A stretch of DNA of 64,000 nt from Amia ocellicauda (lineage: Eukaryota; Chordata; Actinopteri; Amiiformes; Amiidae): assembly GCF_036373705.1 (NCBI RefSeq), contig NC_089867.1:1798001-1862000 (forward strand), given 5' to 3'. The position numbers and the translations under genes are program-made. Shown piece after piece: positions 15,641-25,608 of this stretch. The notes below the pieces were generated by a model, which ran no database searches, was not told the origin of the DNA, and saw only the letters and a program-made list of their open reading frames with translations. Numbering within the stretch: the stretch's first letter is position 1; each line of letters begins with the position of its first letter.

Positions 15641-17152
15641 TTATTATTTCTTGGCAGACGCCCTTATCCAGGGCGACTTACAACATAAGTGCAAACAAAG
15701 TGCAAAATACAGAGAAGTACAAGGCATCAATCATTACAAATTCAATTTGGCTAAAACAGCAATTCAAAATACATTTTACAAATTCTAATTTACACAAGTA
15801 TAGTAAGTGACTTCCTACATCCTGGACAGTGAAAGCTAAGTGCTGTCAAGATGTAGGGTCACAGACAAGGGCTACGGGAAAGGGAGTAAGGAGGAAAACA
15901 ATCAAGAACGCGAGAAGCATAATAAAAACTGTGAAGTGCTATCTAGCAGGGAAAGAAGACTAATATTACAAGTACTGTTGGAAAAGAAAATTATTCTGTA
16001 TTCTGAAGTACTTTTTCATGTTTTTTCTCCAGAACTCACTAGTAAAAAGAATAGCATATTAATAGCAATATTAAATATACCAATATTAGTTCATTTGACT
16101 TTGGCTGGAATGAAAACCAGAAACCCCTGTAGCTATTTAGGGACATTTGTGGAGACCCTGAACTAAGGTTATAAGTAAAACCTTTCCTTCTCTGCCCCCT
16201 GCTGGAAGATTAAAACATCAGGGTTTTTGGAATATACTTGAGGGACTACATATATATTTCAGAGAACATTTTAATTGTTTTAATTATATATACAGTTTAC
16301 ATTGTATTCCTAAAGAAACAATTCAAGAGATACAGCTTGTTCAAAGAAAAATAATAATATTTTTTTTGTGTAGATTAATTAGATTAATTTCATTATCTTT
16401 TAATGGTATTTGCAATAATGCCCAATAGTACAAATATTAAAATAATGGAATCTTTAAAACTTCTTTTAACAAATACAATAAACAAAATAGCACTTTAAAC
16501 GCTTGATGTTAACATGCAATTATATACCAAAAAAAATATTTATTTTTTGTTTGTTTTTAGAAAAGCCTTCCAGAGAGGACAAGTGCAAGTGTGACAATTT
16601 AATAGATTTCCAGAACCAGGCCAATGAACAAATAATGAAGATTACACAAAGGCATATCCTTTATGGTTGTTCGTGTGGTTACGAGGTAAATTTAGGCAGG
16701 TTGGCTCATACATGTATCCAGGAGTGTGGGATTAGATTTCATCAAATGAATGACTCGAGAGCAGATACTTAATTATCACTTAAACAGGAAGTTTAATGAT
16801 ACAAAGAGACATTTAAATTAAAACATTCAGTTGAACAGGTAATATTGAAGCCAAAGGACAAATGTACAATGGTATGTTTTTTTTAACATTAACGTAAAGC
16901 TGAATCACAGTGAATTTACAAAGGCCACAATAATAAAGATACATCATTACAAATGGCCATTCTAACCTACAGATTTGCCACCACTGAAGAGAAGATCACA
17001 GCTATTTCCCTGTCAGTTACATTAACGTATTTTGCTGTTTACATACATTTTATTTTAATGGTGGCTGAAATATATCCTTTGATTTCCTTAATTCCAAAAT
17101 ACTGGAGGTAATGACGAGGAGACTGGAAGCTCTTGAAAACCATTTGGGATAG
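1..17152 (+). CDS. MATN2: Matrilin-2, 3' part of gene (five EGF, vWA2, coiled coil)
   Basis: Matrilin-2 is a secreted extracellular-matrix adaptor that oligomerises through a C-terminal coiled coil and links collagens, fibrillins and other matrix proteins. The window opens inside the gene; the signal peptide, first vWA domain and any earlier EGF modules lie upstream. Coding exons seen: 3461-3583, 3895-4017, 6043-6165, 8604-8726 and 9808-9930 (one EGF module each, 123 nt, phase 1-1), 14103-14516 and 14882-15034 (vWA2), 16561-16653 and 17103-17152 (linker and coiled coil, stop TAG). Reading frame and phase are continuous through all of them. Assignment to MATN2 rather than another matrilin rests on many consecutive EGF modules between vWA domains and on the neighbours RPL30, ERICH5 and RIDA. 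The unique segment that mammalian matrilin-2 carries between vWA2 and the coiled coil was not found as an exon. A candidate polyadenylation signal is at 17441-17446. Confidence 0.93.
623..679. repeat. (AT)n microsatellite
   Basis: About 56 bp of AT dinucleotide repeat in the MATN2 intron at the left end of the window. Confidence 0.92.
2648..2936 (+). repeat. V-SINE-like SINE, lacking the tRNA head
   Basis: Starts in GGGGGCCTGTCTGTGTGAG, contains TGCATGTTCTCCCCGTTTCC and CCAAAGACATGCGGTTTAGG, and ends GGATAAGCGG with a GGAT tail. Same family as 54666-55003 with the tRNA-like head missing. Confidence 0.87.
3461..3583 (+). CDS. MATN2: MATN2 EGF exon (first in window)
   Basis: This 123-nt exon runs from an AG acceptor at 3459-3460 to a GTGAGT donor at 3584 and encodes one EGF module beginning [15 protein letters not shown]. 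It has the six cysteines (C-x6-C-x3-C pattern, then CRC and KTC) shared by the other modules here. Phase is 1 at both ends, so the module is an in-frame cassette. Confidence 0.92.
3895..4017 (+). CDS. MATN2: MATN2 EGF exon (second in window)
   Basis: A 123-nt EGF exon, acceptor AG at 3893-3894 and donor GTAATT at 4018. It encodes [15 protein letters not shown], then [16 protein letters not shown], with all six cysteines. It lies only about 310 bp after the previous EGF exon, the shortest intron between EGF exons in the window. Confidence 0.92.
4018..6042 (+). other. MATN2 intron between EGF exons 2 and 3
   Basis: No exon is visible in this intron. It carries a palindromic MITE at 4348-4677, described separately. 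The remainder is AT-rich unique-looking sequence in which I recognise nothing. Confidence 0.7.
4348..4677. mobile_element. Palindromic MITE, about 330 bp
   Basis: Terminal inverted repeats of about 26 bp begin GGCCGTGTGTCCACCAAA on the left and end with the complement (TTTGGTGGACACACGGCC) on the right, with one or two mismatches further in. The interior is richer in GC than the flanks and contains repeated AGCGCT motifs. No transposase is encoded and no clear target-site duplication is visible, so the superfamily is not assigned. Confidence 0.75.
6043..6165 (+). CDS. MATN2: MATN2 EGF exon (third in window)
   Basis: A 123-nt EGF exon with acceptor AG at 6041-6042 and donor GTAAG at 6166. It encodes [16 protein letters not shown], then [16 protein letters not shown], with six cysteines and phase 1-1. 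Confidence 0.92.
6291..6370 (+). pseudogene. Decayed EGF exon relic A
   Basis: In one frame from 6291 the sequence reads [18 protein letters not shown], keeping the exact C-x6-C-x3-C spacing and the VDHC start of the living exon at 8604 ([18 protein letters not shown]). The acceptor AG is missing immediately upstream and the second half (CxC, DGKTC) is not recognisable. I infer an old EGF exon lost from the coding sequence. Confidence 0.7.
6371..7440 (+). other. MATN2 intronic sequence between the two EGF relics
   Basis: AT-rich intron sequence. I see no gene, RNA or repeat with boundaries that can be defended. Confidence 0.6.
7452..7511 (+). pseudogene. Decayed EGF exon relic B
   Basis: From 7452 one frame reads [19 protein letters not shown] then TAA. 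The HGCEHxC core matches the functional EGF modules of this gene, the first cysteine spacing is shortened, and the frame stops where the third disulphide pair should begin. It lies between intact EGF exons at 6043 and 8604, so it looks like a second dead EGF exon. Confidence 0.65.
7512..8603 (+). other. MATN2 intron before fourth EGF exon
   Basis: AT-rich intron. The open frame at 7865-8203 has no recognisable domain and biased low-complexity composition, so it is not called as a gene. Nothing else is recognised. Confidence 0.6.
8604..8726 (+). CDS. MATN2: MATN2 EGF exon (fourth in window)
   Basis: A 123-nt EGF exon with acceptor AG at 8602-8603 and donor GTAAG at 8727. It encodes [15 protein letters not shown], then [16 protein letters not shown]. 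All six cysteines are present; the usual DGKTC is changed to DLKSC. Confidence 0.92.
8727..9807 (+). other. MATN2 intron between EGF exons 4 and 5
   Basis: AT-rich intron without recognisable repeats or additional EGF-like coding sequence. Confidence 0.6.
9808..9930 (+). CDS. MATN2: MATN2 EGF exon (fifth in window)
   Basis: A 123-nt EGF exon with acceptor AG at 9806-9807 and donor GTAAG at 9931. It encodes [15 protein letters not shown], then [16 protein letters not shown]. It is most similar to the exon at 8604 (shared CAVN and GYxLNDD), which suggests these two arose by a relatively late exon duplication. Confidence 0.92.
11180..11600 (-). repeat. L2-like LINE 3' fragment
   Basis: The segment resembles, in minus orientation, the 3' end shared by the better preserved copies at 15592, 25609 and 31208: an altered form of the CCAGGGCGACTTACA motif followed by a run of ACAAAAGTGC-type sequence, then the region around TTAGGGGCCAGGG. 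It is diverged and encodes no continuous protein. Confidence 0.6.
12206..12275. repeat. (AT)n microsatellite followed by poly-T
   Basis: About 45 bp of AT dinucleotide repeat runs directly into a poly-T tract of about 22 nt. A second poly-T tract lies near 12330-12348. Confidence 0.9.
12644..12669. repeat. (AT)n microsatellite
   Basis: A short TA dinucleotide run directly at the end of the Tc1-like element that follows, consistent with TA target preference of Tc1 elements. Confidence 0.85.
12670..13625 (-). mobile_element. Truncated Tc1-like DNA transposon
   Basis: The left end carries a typical Tc1 terminal sequence (CAGTGGTTCTCAAC followed by CACCCCTCTTGGAC). The minus strand encodes most of a Tc1 transposase; the frame is open at 12883-13470. 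The QQDNDPKHT and NPIENMW motifs give the second and third acidic residues of the DDE triad. The first one is lost: where Tc1 proteins have a WxDETKxxLFG-type motif the sequence reads [10 protein letters not shown]. Upstream coding sequence continues in broken frames to about 13600 and then stops; the right inverted repeat and the DNA-binding region are absent. The copy is dead and sits in the MATN2 intron before vWA2. Confidence 0.88.
12883..13470 (-). pseudogene. Tc1-like transposase remnant (DDE domain)
   Basis: About 195 residues of a Tc1/mariner transposase catalytic domain with [20 protein letters not shown] and [10 protein letters not shown] motifs. A small deletion removes the first catalytic aspartate and the N-terminal helix-turn-helix part is out of frame or missing, so no active enzyme is expected. 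Confidence 0.88.
14103..14516 (+). CDS. MATN2: MATN2 vWA2 domain, first exon
   Basis: A 414-nt exon, acceptor AG at 14101-14102 and donor GTAATA at 14517, phase 1-1. It encodes the N-terminal two thirds of the second von Willebrand factor A domain. The metal-ion-dependent adhesion site is complete: DGSKS after the first strand, the threonine in [11 protein letters not shown], and the aspartate in FTDGRSQDD. This domain binds matrix partners and is the most conserved part of matrilins. Confidence 0.95.
14882..15034 (+). CDS. MATN2: MATN2 vWA2 domain, second exon
   Basis: A 153-nt exon, acceptor AG at 14880-14881 and donor GTACC at 15035, phase 1-1. It encodes [20 protein letters not shown] and continues to the end of the vWA fold ([14 protein letters not shown], then [10 protein letters not shown]). 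The first exon plus this one gives 189 codons, a normal vWA length. Confidence 0.94.
15592..15990 (-). repeat. L2-like LINE 3' end with (TTA)n tail
   Basis: A (TTA)n run at 15592-15644 is followed by CTTGGCAGACGCCCTTATCC and the CAGGGCGACTTACA motif, then about 330 bp that match the copies at 25609 (same strand) and 31208-31972 (opposite strand). This is the 3' end of an L2-clade LINE inserted in minus orientation, 5' truncated, in the intron between vWA2 and the coiled-coil exon. Confidence 0.85.
16561..16653 (+). CDS. MATN2: MATN2 linker and coiled-coil exon ending at U12 donor
   Basis: The exon begins after a pyrimidine-rich acceptor ending at 16560. It encodes [20 protein letters not shown] and the start of the coiled coil ([11 protein letters not shown]). 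The paired cysteines in CKC are those that disulphide-link the subunits in matrilin oligomers. It ends one base into a codon, at the C before ATATCCTTT, a U12-type 5' splice site. Reading through the splice site would add a non-homologous tail and a stop in intron sequence. Confidence 0.92.
16654..17102 (+). other. MATN2: U12-type AT-AC intron of MATN2
   Basis: The 449-nt intron begins ATATCCTTT, the exact U12 5' splice-site consensus. It ends in AC, with a branch-site element TTCCTTAAT at 17084-17092 that differs from the U12 consensus only at the last base. The branch adenosine lies 11-12 nt from the 3' end, within the narrow U12 range. Removal joins C to TG, giving Leu, and yields [20 protein letters not shown], the expected matrilin coiled coil. 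An AT-AC intron at this place is established for matrilin genes (first described in matrilin-1). Confidence 0.95.
17103..17152 (+). CDS. MATN2: MATN2 last coding exon (coiled-coil C terminus)
   Basis: After the AC splice site the exon encodes (L)[15 protein letters not shown] and a TAG stop at 17150-17152. Leu/Met residues keep the heptad spacing of the trimerising coiled coil. The human protein ends with a slightly longer tail. The 3' untranslated region follows; an AATAAA lies at 17441. Confidence 0.92.
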
Positions 17153-18059
17153 AAATGAAGATGCAAGCCTACAGCGTAAAAAGTGTTTCTTGCTTTTTCC
17201 ACACACACATTTATCATAGGAAAACACTGCAAGATACTGTCTTAAGAATATGGGGTATGTGTAAGCTATTTCAATTCACTACACAAGGACAAATATTAAG
17301 CTATTCTTTTAGAAAATATTTATACAAATTGCAATGCTAAATTATTGCAAATCTACAGTAGCCAGTTTTAAAGTTTAAGACCTGCAGGCATTGTATTAGT
17401 TATAATATATTGTATTCATTTAAATGAATTAGGATATGAGAATAAATACACACAAAGAAATTAGATTCATAATATCCATGCAGCCACCATAACCGAGACT
17501 CATGACTCAAAATATGCTTGAGTAAATCCAATCATTACTCTTTATGTGTAGTTTTGTTAAAATTCTGTTCAATTATAGTGAGTCCTGTATGTCCTTGCAC
17601 ATTCTATCAGAATTAGTGTAACAGCATGGCTTTAATTCAGGGCTACTGCTTCCAATGTTAATGTGCAAATTTAATTGAACTACAATTTTTCATTATGTAC
17701 AAATAAATATATTCTATTTTATGTTTTATTTGTACTTGGTACACATTTCTTACTATGGAATAGGGGGCCACAGTAGAAAATGAACCACCTATGAAAACTA
17801 AATGTCCCAAATCATACCTTTTTATTTCAGTTAGAGGACATTTATGAAATTTGTTTTATTATTTTTCCCCCAAATTACATATGCAGTTTGTAACAGAAAA
17901 TGTTCTGAAAGTGTAAAAATATAGTAAAGTTTCAGAAAAGGGGTGGTTGAAAGTTGGCTTTGGAGGGTTGCAATTAGCCCCCTAGCCACACATTGAGAAG
18001 CCCTGCCTTAGAAGGGCCCTGCAAATCATTAGTTATTCTGAGTGATCACCTTTATCCTA

Positions 18060-18430
18060 TGGTGAAACATTTCTATCCTGATGGGAGTGCCCCCATCCAC
18101 AGGGCACAAGGGGCTCACTTAATGGTTTGAGGAGTATGAAAATGATGTGAATCATATGCTATGGCCTTTGCAGTCACCAGATCTCAACATAATTGAACAC
18201 CTATGTGAGATTATGGACCGACATGTTGACTGCTCTCCACCACCATCACCAAAACACCAAATGAGGTAATATCTTTGTGAAGAATGGTGTTCCATCCCTC
18301 CAGTAGAGCTCCGAGACTCATAGAATCTGTGCCAAGAGCACTGAAGCTGTTCTGGCGGCTCGTGGTGCCCATCACCTTATTGAGACACTTTATGTTGGTT
18401 TTTCCTTCCTCACCAGTTTGTATCACTACA
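18060..18430 (+). pseudogene. Relic of Tc1-like transposase C terminus
   Basis: The plus strand contains the frame [20 protein letters not shown] near 18165-18225, equivalent to the WPxxSPDLNPIEHLW motif around the third catalytic acid of Tc1 transposases. About 130 bp further on it ends with a [15 protein letters not shown] C terminus in another frame. Several stops and frameshifts are present and no inverted repeats were found, so this is an old fragment. Confidence 0.7.
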
Positions 18431-18694
18431 TATTACTTTACATGACCTCATGGGGATTGAAGTGACAACTTACAGAAAACACAATCTTTCCATCCAACCC
18501 CCAAAAAACCAAGGTAAAGGTATCAGGGAGAATTTGTGCATATACTTACATATACAAATTTTGGTTTAATGTATTTACAGCCTTCATGATACTCTTTATT
18601 TTGGCAATTTTAAGAGTTTGTTGAAAAATTTTACATCTTAAGGTAGTTAGTTTTTATGTAAAATATTTCAATAATGTGGATAATTGTGGAAAGA

Positions 18695-18792
18695 TTATAC
18701 AATTAGTTTGTTCACCCTAAAGTTTCTAATTAATGTATCTTAAGGTAGTTATATTAATTAGAATCTTTAGGGTGAACAAACTAATTGTATAA
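18695..18792. repeat. Inverted repeat, 40-bp arms
   Basis: The arm 18695-18734 is the reverse complement of 18753-18792 with one visible mismatch, separated by 18 bp. Either strand could fold into a long hairpin. It may be a small MITE, but no target-site duplication was identified. Confidence 0.85.
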
Positions 18793-19477
18793 ATCGAGAC
18801 CTCTAGAACTTCTGAAAATGCACCATTTACTCAACTAAATCTGTATATCTGTAAATATAATTTGAAATACAACTCACGTTTACTTCCCAAAGAATCCGTG
18901 TCTTTACATGTAGGAAGGACTACTTTATACCATCACCTAAATCCAGAATTGGCATATGGCACATTAACAAACTGAACACCTGTATTCAGATTGAATACTG
19001 AAGAAAGCTTAGGTAAACCAGATCAACAAATCTGGAACTGGATTTTAAACTGGTTAAATTTAAGATTGAAGGCTTATCTAAAATGCAGTCTGGGCCCCAA
19101 GCTCCTGGTGAATTTCCATTTCTACAGGCTCTTGCTAGAGATTTTAAAAATGGATTACCAGAAGTGACAGAAATGCATTTTTTTTTTTTTTTTTTATACA
19201 AAACTTCTAATTCACACAATTTGATTATTTTTTTAATAAGGTCTACAATTTACTATATCTTTAAATGTCAGGATAGCAAGGAATTTACTTTTGAAAAACT
19301 AGCATCTGTTTTGACCGTTTTAAATAGAATGCAACTATTTCAAACATCAGGTACACTGGTTTAGGCATATAAACCAATATATTGAATATATATGCCAAAT
19401 CCACAGACTTGTACACATGGCATAAAGTACCATAGCATATTAAAAATGACCACCACAAGTTGTTTTTCTCCACTGGA

Positions 19478-22749
<3,272 letters not shown>

Positions 22750-22849
22750 ACTTCCCAGCATGCAAAGCGCTTCTAAGAGATTTCGGCCATCCTCGCGAGA
22801 GGCGGTATGACAAAGAGGAAGCGAGTTCTTCCGTGTGTGCGTGTGATTG

Positions 22850-23569
22850 TGGGGAGCAAGTTAAGATCACTGCGCCAAATTCAGTTTCTTATGTGGTTCG
22901 AAATACGAGATTATATGATAGGGTTACTGCGAGTACAACTTTTTGTTGTTGTTACATTCAGGAACTGTAAAATGCAATCATTTTACTGTTTCCGAATTTC
23001 TGCAAGTTTCTGTAAGGAAGCTACAAAGCAAGAGTTGTTTAAATTGCATTGTATTATTGTTACGTTTGCAGATGTGCCAATATTCAGTGAGAACTTTAAC
23101 AACCAGTTAGTATTTTTGCTAAAAGCATACTCATCACTCAGTTGTTAATAATCGTATTCATAAACGTACGTTGTTCAGAAATAGTACTGTTACGTTAGGG
23201 TAATGTGTAGCAGTACCTTAATTTTTTTATTGTGTATTTAATTTATTATTGATCGTAGACTGACTAATTTGATTATAAAATTAGATCTATAAGTTATAAA
23301 TGATGTATTATTTGTGCTGTCTAATACACATTTATCTAACCACCAATTATGTTTCTTATTCAAACTAATTTCAGAAAGGTTACAGAAATTATAGATTATA
23401 ATAAATATATGTACCAAATTTTAAATATAGGAATATATTAACCCTCCTATATCTGAAATCAATGCTAATAATTGCAATTGACTGGACAAATGAAATGTTT
23501 GGTGAAAAAAGCTCATGGAACTTGAGGATACTATAGTCATACTGTATTGACACAATGTACCTATGTAAT

Positions 23570-23577
<8 letters not shown>
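22850..23577. other. Intergenic sequence upstream of RPL30
   Basis: AT-rich sequence in which I recognise neither coding sequence nor repeats. The open frames here have no domain and are treated as chance. Confidence 0.55.

Positions 23578-23640
<63 letters not shown>
23578..23640. repeat. (AT)n microsatellite
   Basis: About 60 bp of pure TA repeat flanked by GTGTGT and ACACAC runs. The sequence right after it (TATTGACCCCCTTGGAC, near 23675) resembles a Tc1 end and may be an element remnant. Confidence 0.9.
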
Positions 23641-23651
<11 letters not shown>

Positions 23652-23819
23652 TACACACAGTGACTATAGGAAGTATTGACCCCCTTGGACCTCTAATTGT
23701 TGCTGCATTTAAATTTGTTTTTTGTCCTTTGATTTATACAACCAACTCGAGTCCACACTTGCAATGTGCAAAAATACTCACAGTATAATGAAACAGTTAT
23801 ATAAAGTGTAAAATTAAAC

Positions 23820-24115
23820 ACTTAACATTAACAGCTCAGGAAAATAAGCTGCTATATTACATGTACAGTCAGAACAGATGTGTCTTGAGTAATCACCATA
23901 AGGTGGTCATGGACTCTCTACTGTCTGACCTCTAGTCATTCACCCGGCCAGTGATGAAAAGGAGCCAGCTCCGGAGGAAGGGGAGCAGAGAGGAGGCAAA
24001 GTTAGTCTTGTGATGGAGGAGGACCAGAGAGATCTGGAGGGAATGTACAGAGTGAATGTACAGTCTTAATGGCATTCAAGCATTTGATGGATTTAGAGCA
24101 GGTGGAAAGAAGTCA
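23820..24115 (-). repeat. L2-like LINE fragment
   Basis: The sequence parallels the L2 copy at 25920-26120 on the same strand: CAGATGTGTCTTGAGTAA, then GTCATGGACTCTCTACTGTC, the GAGCCAGCTCCGGAGGAAGG segment, and GGAGGGAATGTACAG. It is diverged and non-coding. Confidence 0.72.
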
Positions 24116-24354
24116 GAATAAAGTTTCTAACACAAATTAATTCATGTTTTGCAAATCAGTGATATCCCTTTCTTTCAAATAATAATTATACAATTTATTA
24201 TTTAATTTGAGCCAGAGTGCAGAACGGAGCTGGAGCAGCCACTAACTTGCTGAAGCAAGTTAAAACAGTTAAAACTGTTGCTGCTCCAAATCCCTGGTTA
24301 TAGATATTTTAATATGAGTTATAGGTTTCCTCAATGTTCTATTTTCTTAGAGCC

Positions 24355-24725
24355 TTGAAGACTGAGTTTGTATATTTTAATTCAAATGCTTTCTCATAGT
24401 CAATAAAGCCCAGGCACAGAGCAAGCTCATATTCTCTACATCCAATACTTCTCTGACAACTTGTATATGGATGTTATATCCACTTCAGAATCTTGATTGT
24501 TCTCTTGGTTGGGAAAAGTCCAGTTTGTCTTGAAGATTAATTATTAATATCTTTGTAAATTTTTCGTATAAAATGGAAAGTAAGCATATCGTTCTTTAAA
24601 TTTTCTTTGTGTGCACAGAATGATGGTTTCATTGTTCCATGTATTTGGTTATTTCTGAGGCACATTGTGAAAAGTTTTGCAACAATCTTCTCAATTTCTT
24701 CTCCATCATCTTTAAGGATCTCCAC
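24355..24725 (-). pseudogene. RTE-like LINE reverse transcriptase fragment
   Basis: The minus strand encodes ILKDDGEEIEKIVAKLFTMC and, in another frame, CREYELALCLGFIDYEKAFE. The second carries the reverse-transcriptase motif A aspartate (FIDYEKAF). These are the motifs seen in RTE/craniate-type non-LTR reverse transcriptases that follow an apurinic endonuclease. Stops and frameshifts show it is dead. The 5' and 3' parts of the element are missing. Confidence 0.68.
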
Positions 24726-24775
<50 letters not shown>

Positions 24776-24835
24776 GTTTGTTTATTGTCAGACACTCTTA
24801 TTCAAGGTAACTTACAGTTTACACAAGCATTTGTT
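24725..24835 (-). repeat. (TTA)n tract and L2-like 3' terminus
   Basis: About 50 bp of TTA repeat followed by TTGTCAGACACTCTTATTCA and AGGTAACTTACAGTTTACAC, a diverged form of the L2-like 3' end in minus orientation. Confidence 0.75.
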
Positions 24836-24906
24836 AACTATATTAACTATATAGCTACTTAATAAATTATGTTACTCTTCTGCCTTCAGTGATTCAGCAT
24901 GCCATG

Positions 24907-24986
24907 GTCACCTAAATGGAAAGTCAACATTCAAGTCCTTAAAAATGTCACCTAAATGGAAAGTCAACATTCAAGTCCTTAAAAAT
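24907..24986. repeat. 40-bp perfect tandem duplication
   Basis: A 40-bp unit beginning GTCACCTAAATGGAAAG occurs twice, head to tail, without a visible mismatch. It lies directly before the hAT transposase fragment. Confidence 0.95.
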
Positions 24987-25242
24987 GTTCCTTTTAAAGT
25001 ATTCATACAACTCTAGTGCTGAGGCCGCAAAGAAATATAGAGAACTGCCAACAAAAGTTCGTGCATTGTTTTCTCATGTTGAAGCTCTTGTCAGGCAGCT
25101 GTTAATTGTCTCTGTTTCCTCAGCCGTAGCAGAGAGAAGTTTTAGTGCCCTGAGAAGGCTCAAGACATGGCTGAGATCAACTCTGTCTCAGACCCGATAT
25201 GAGGTGAAACAAGGAGGTGGAGAACCTCTCTTCTTGCAATAA
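24985..25242 (+). pseudogene. hAT transposase C-terminal dimerisation fragment
   Basis: The frame includes VRALFSHVEALVRQLLIVSV and SSAVAERSFSALRRLKTWLR, the hallmark of the hAT family C-terminal dimerisation region. It ends shortly after LSQTRYEV where intact proteins continue. No start, no DDE region and no terminal repeats are present, so this is an isolated fragment. Confidence 0.85.
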
Positions 25243-25608
25243 ATTAGTAGTTAAAAGCCGAGCTCTGGTTTGCATGCTCTCATTTGCCCAATGCCATTGT
25301 TAATGTAGTGGAAGCTTTACCTAAAGCAAAGTGTTCACTATGCAGCAGTATACAAAGGATGGAAGGACATTCAGTGCATCAGCAAAGCAAACCTCATAAC
25401 ATCCTCCATGTTTAAATGCATTGGCTTCAATTATGATCTTGCGGCAAACACATCATGTCCCCTCTTGCTACAGGGGACTGAAGTAGCTAGATCAGCCCAG
25501 CAGTAAGTGAAGAGTAGCCAGTGACACATTCTCGTTCAGTATGATGGAGAACTGCTGCAACTGGGTGAAACAGTGGTGCGAGCCAGCAAGGAAATTGATC
25601 TTACTGAT
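25243..25608. other. Unassigned intergenic stretch
   Basis: Moderately GC sequence between the hAT fragment and the L2-like LINE. It may be degraded transposon sequence, but no motif is recognised. Confidence 0.5.

Larger units (their letters stand above)
17153..19477. other. MATN2 3' UTR and MATN2-RPL30 convergent intergenic region
   Basis: MATN2 and RPL30 converge here. Apart from the MATN2 3' UTR the region holds a relic Tc1 transposase at about 18060-18420 and a near-perfect 40-bp inverted repeat at 18695-18792, both listed separately. AATAAA at 17441 is the first plausible MATN2 polyadenylation signal. No further gene is seen. Confidence 0.6.

Noticed and set aside
16654..16772. Continuation of the coiled-coil exon to a stop at 16772, or use of the GTAAAT donor near 16689
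   Set aside because: Both add sequence unlike any matrilin ([11 protein letters not shown]), while U12 splicing at 16653 restores the conserved coiled coil exactly.
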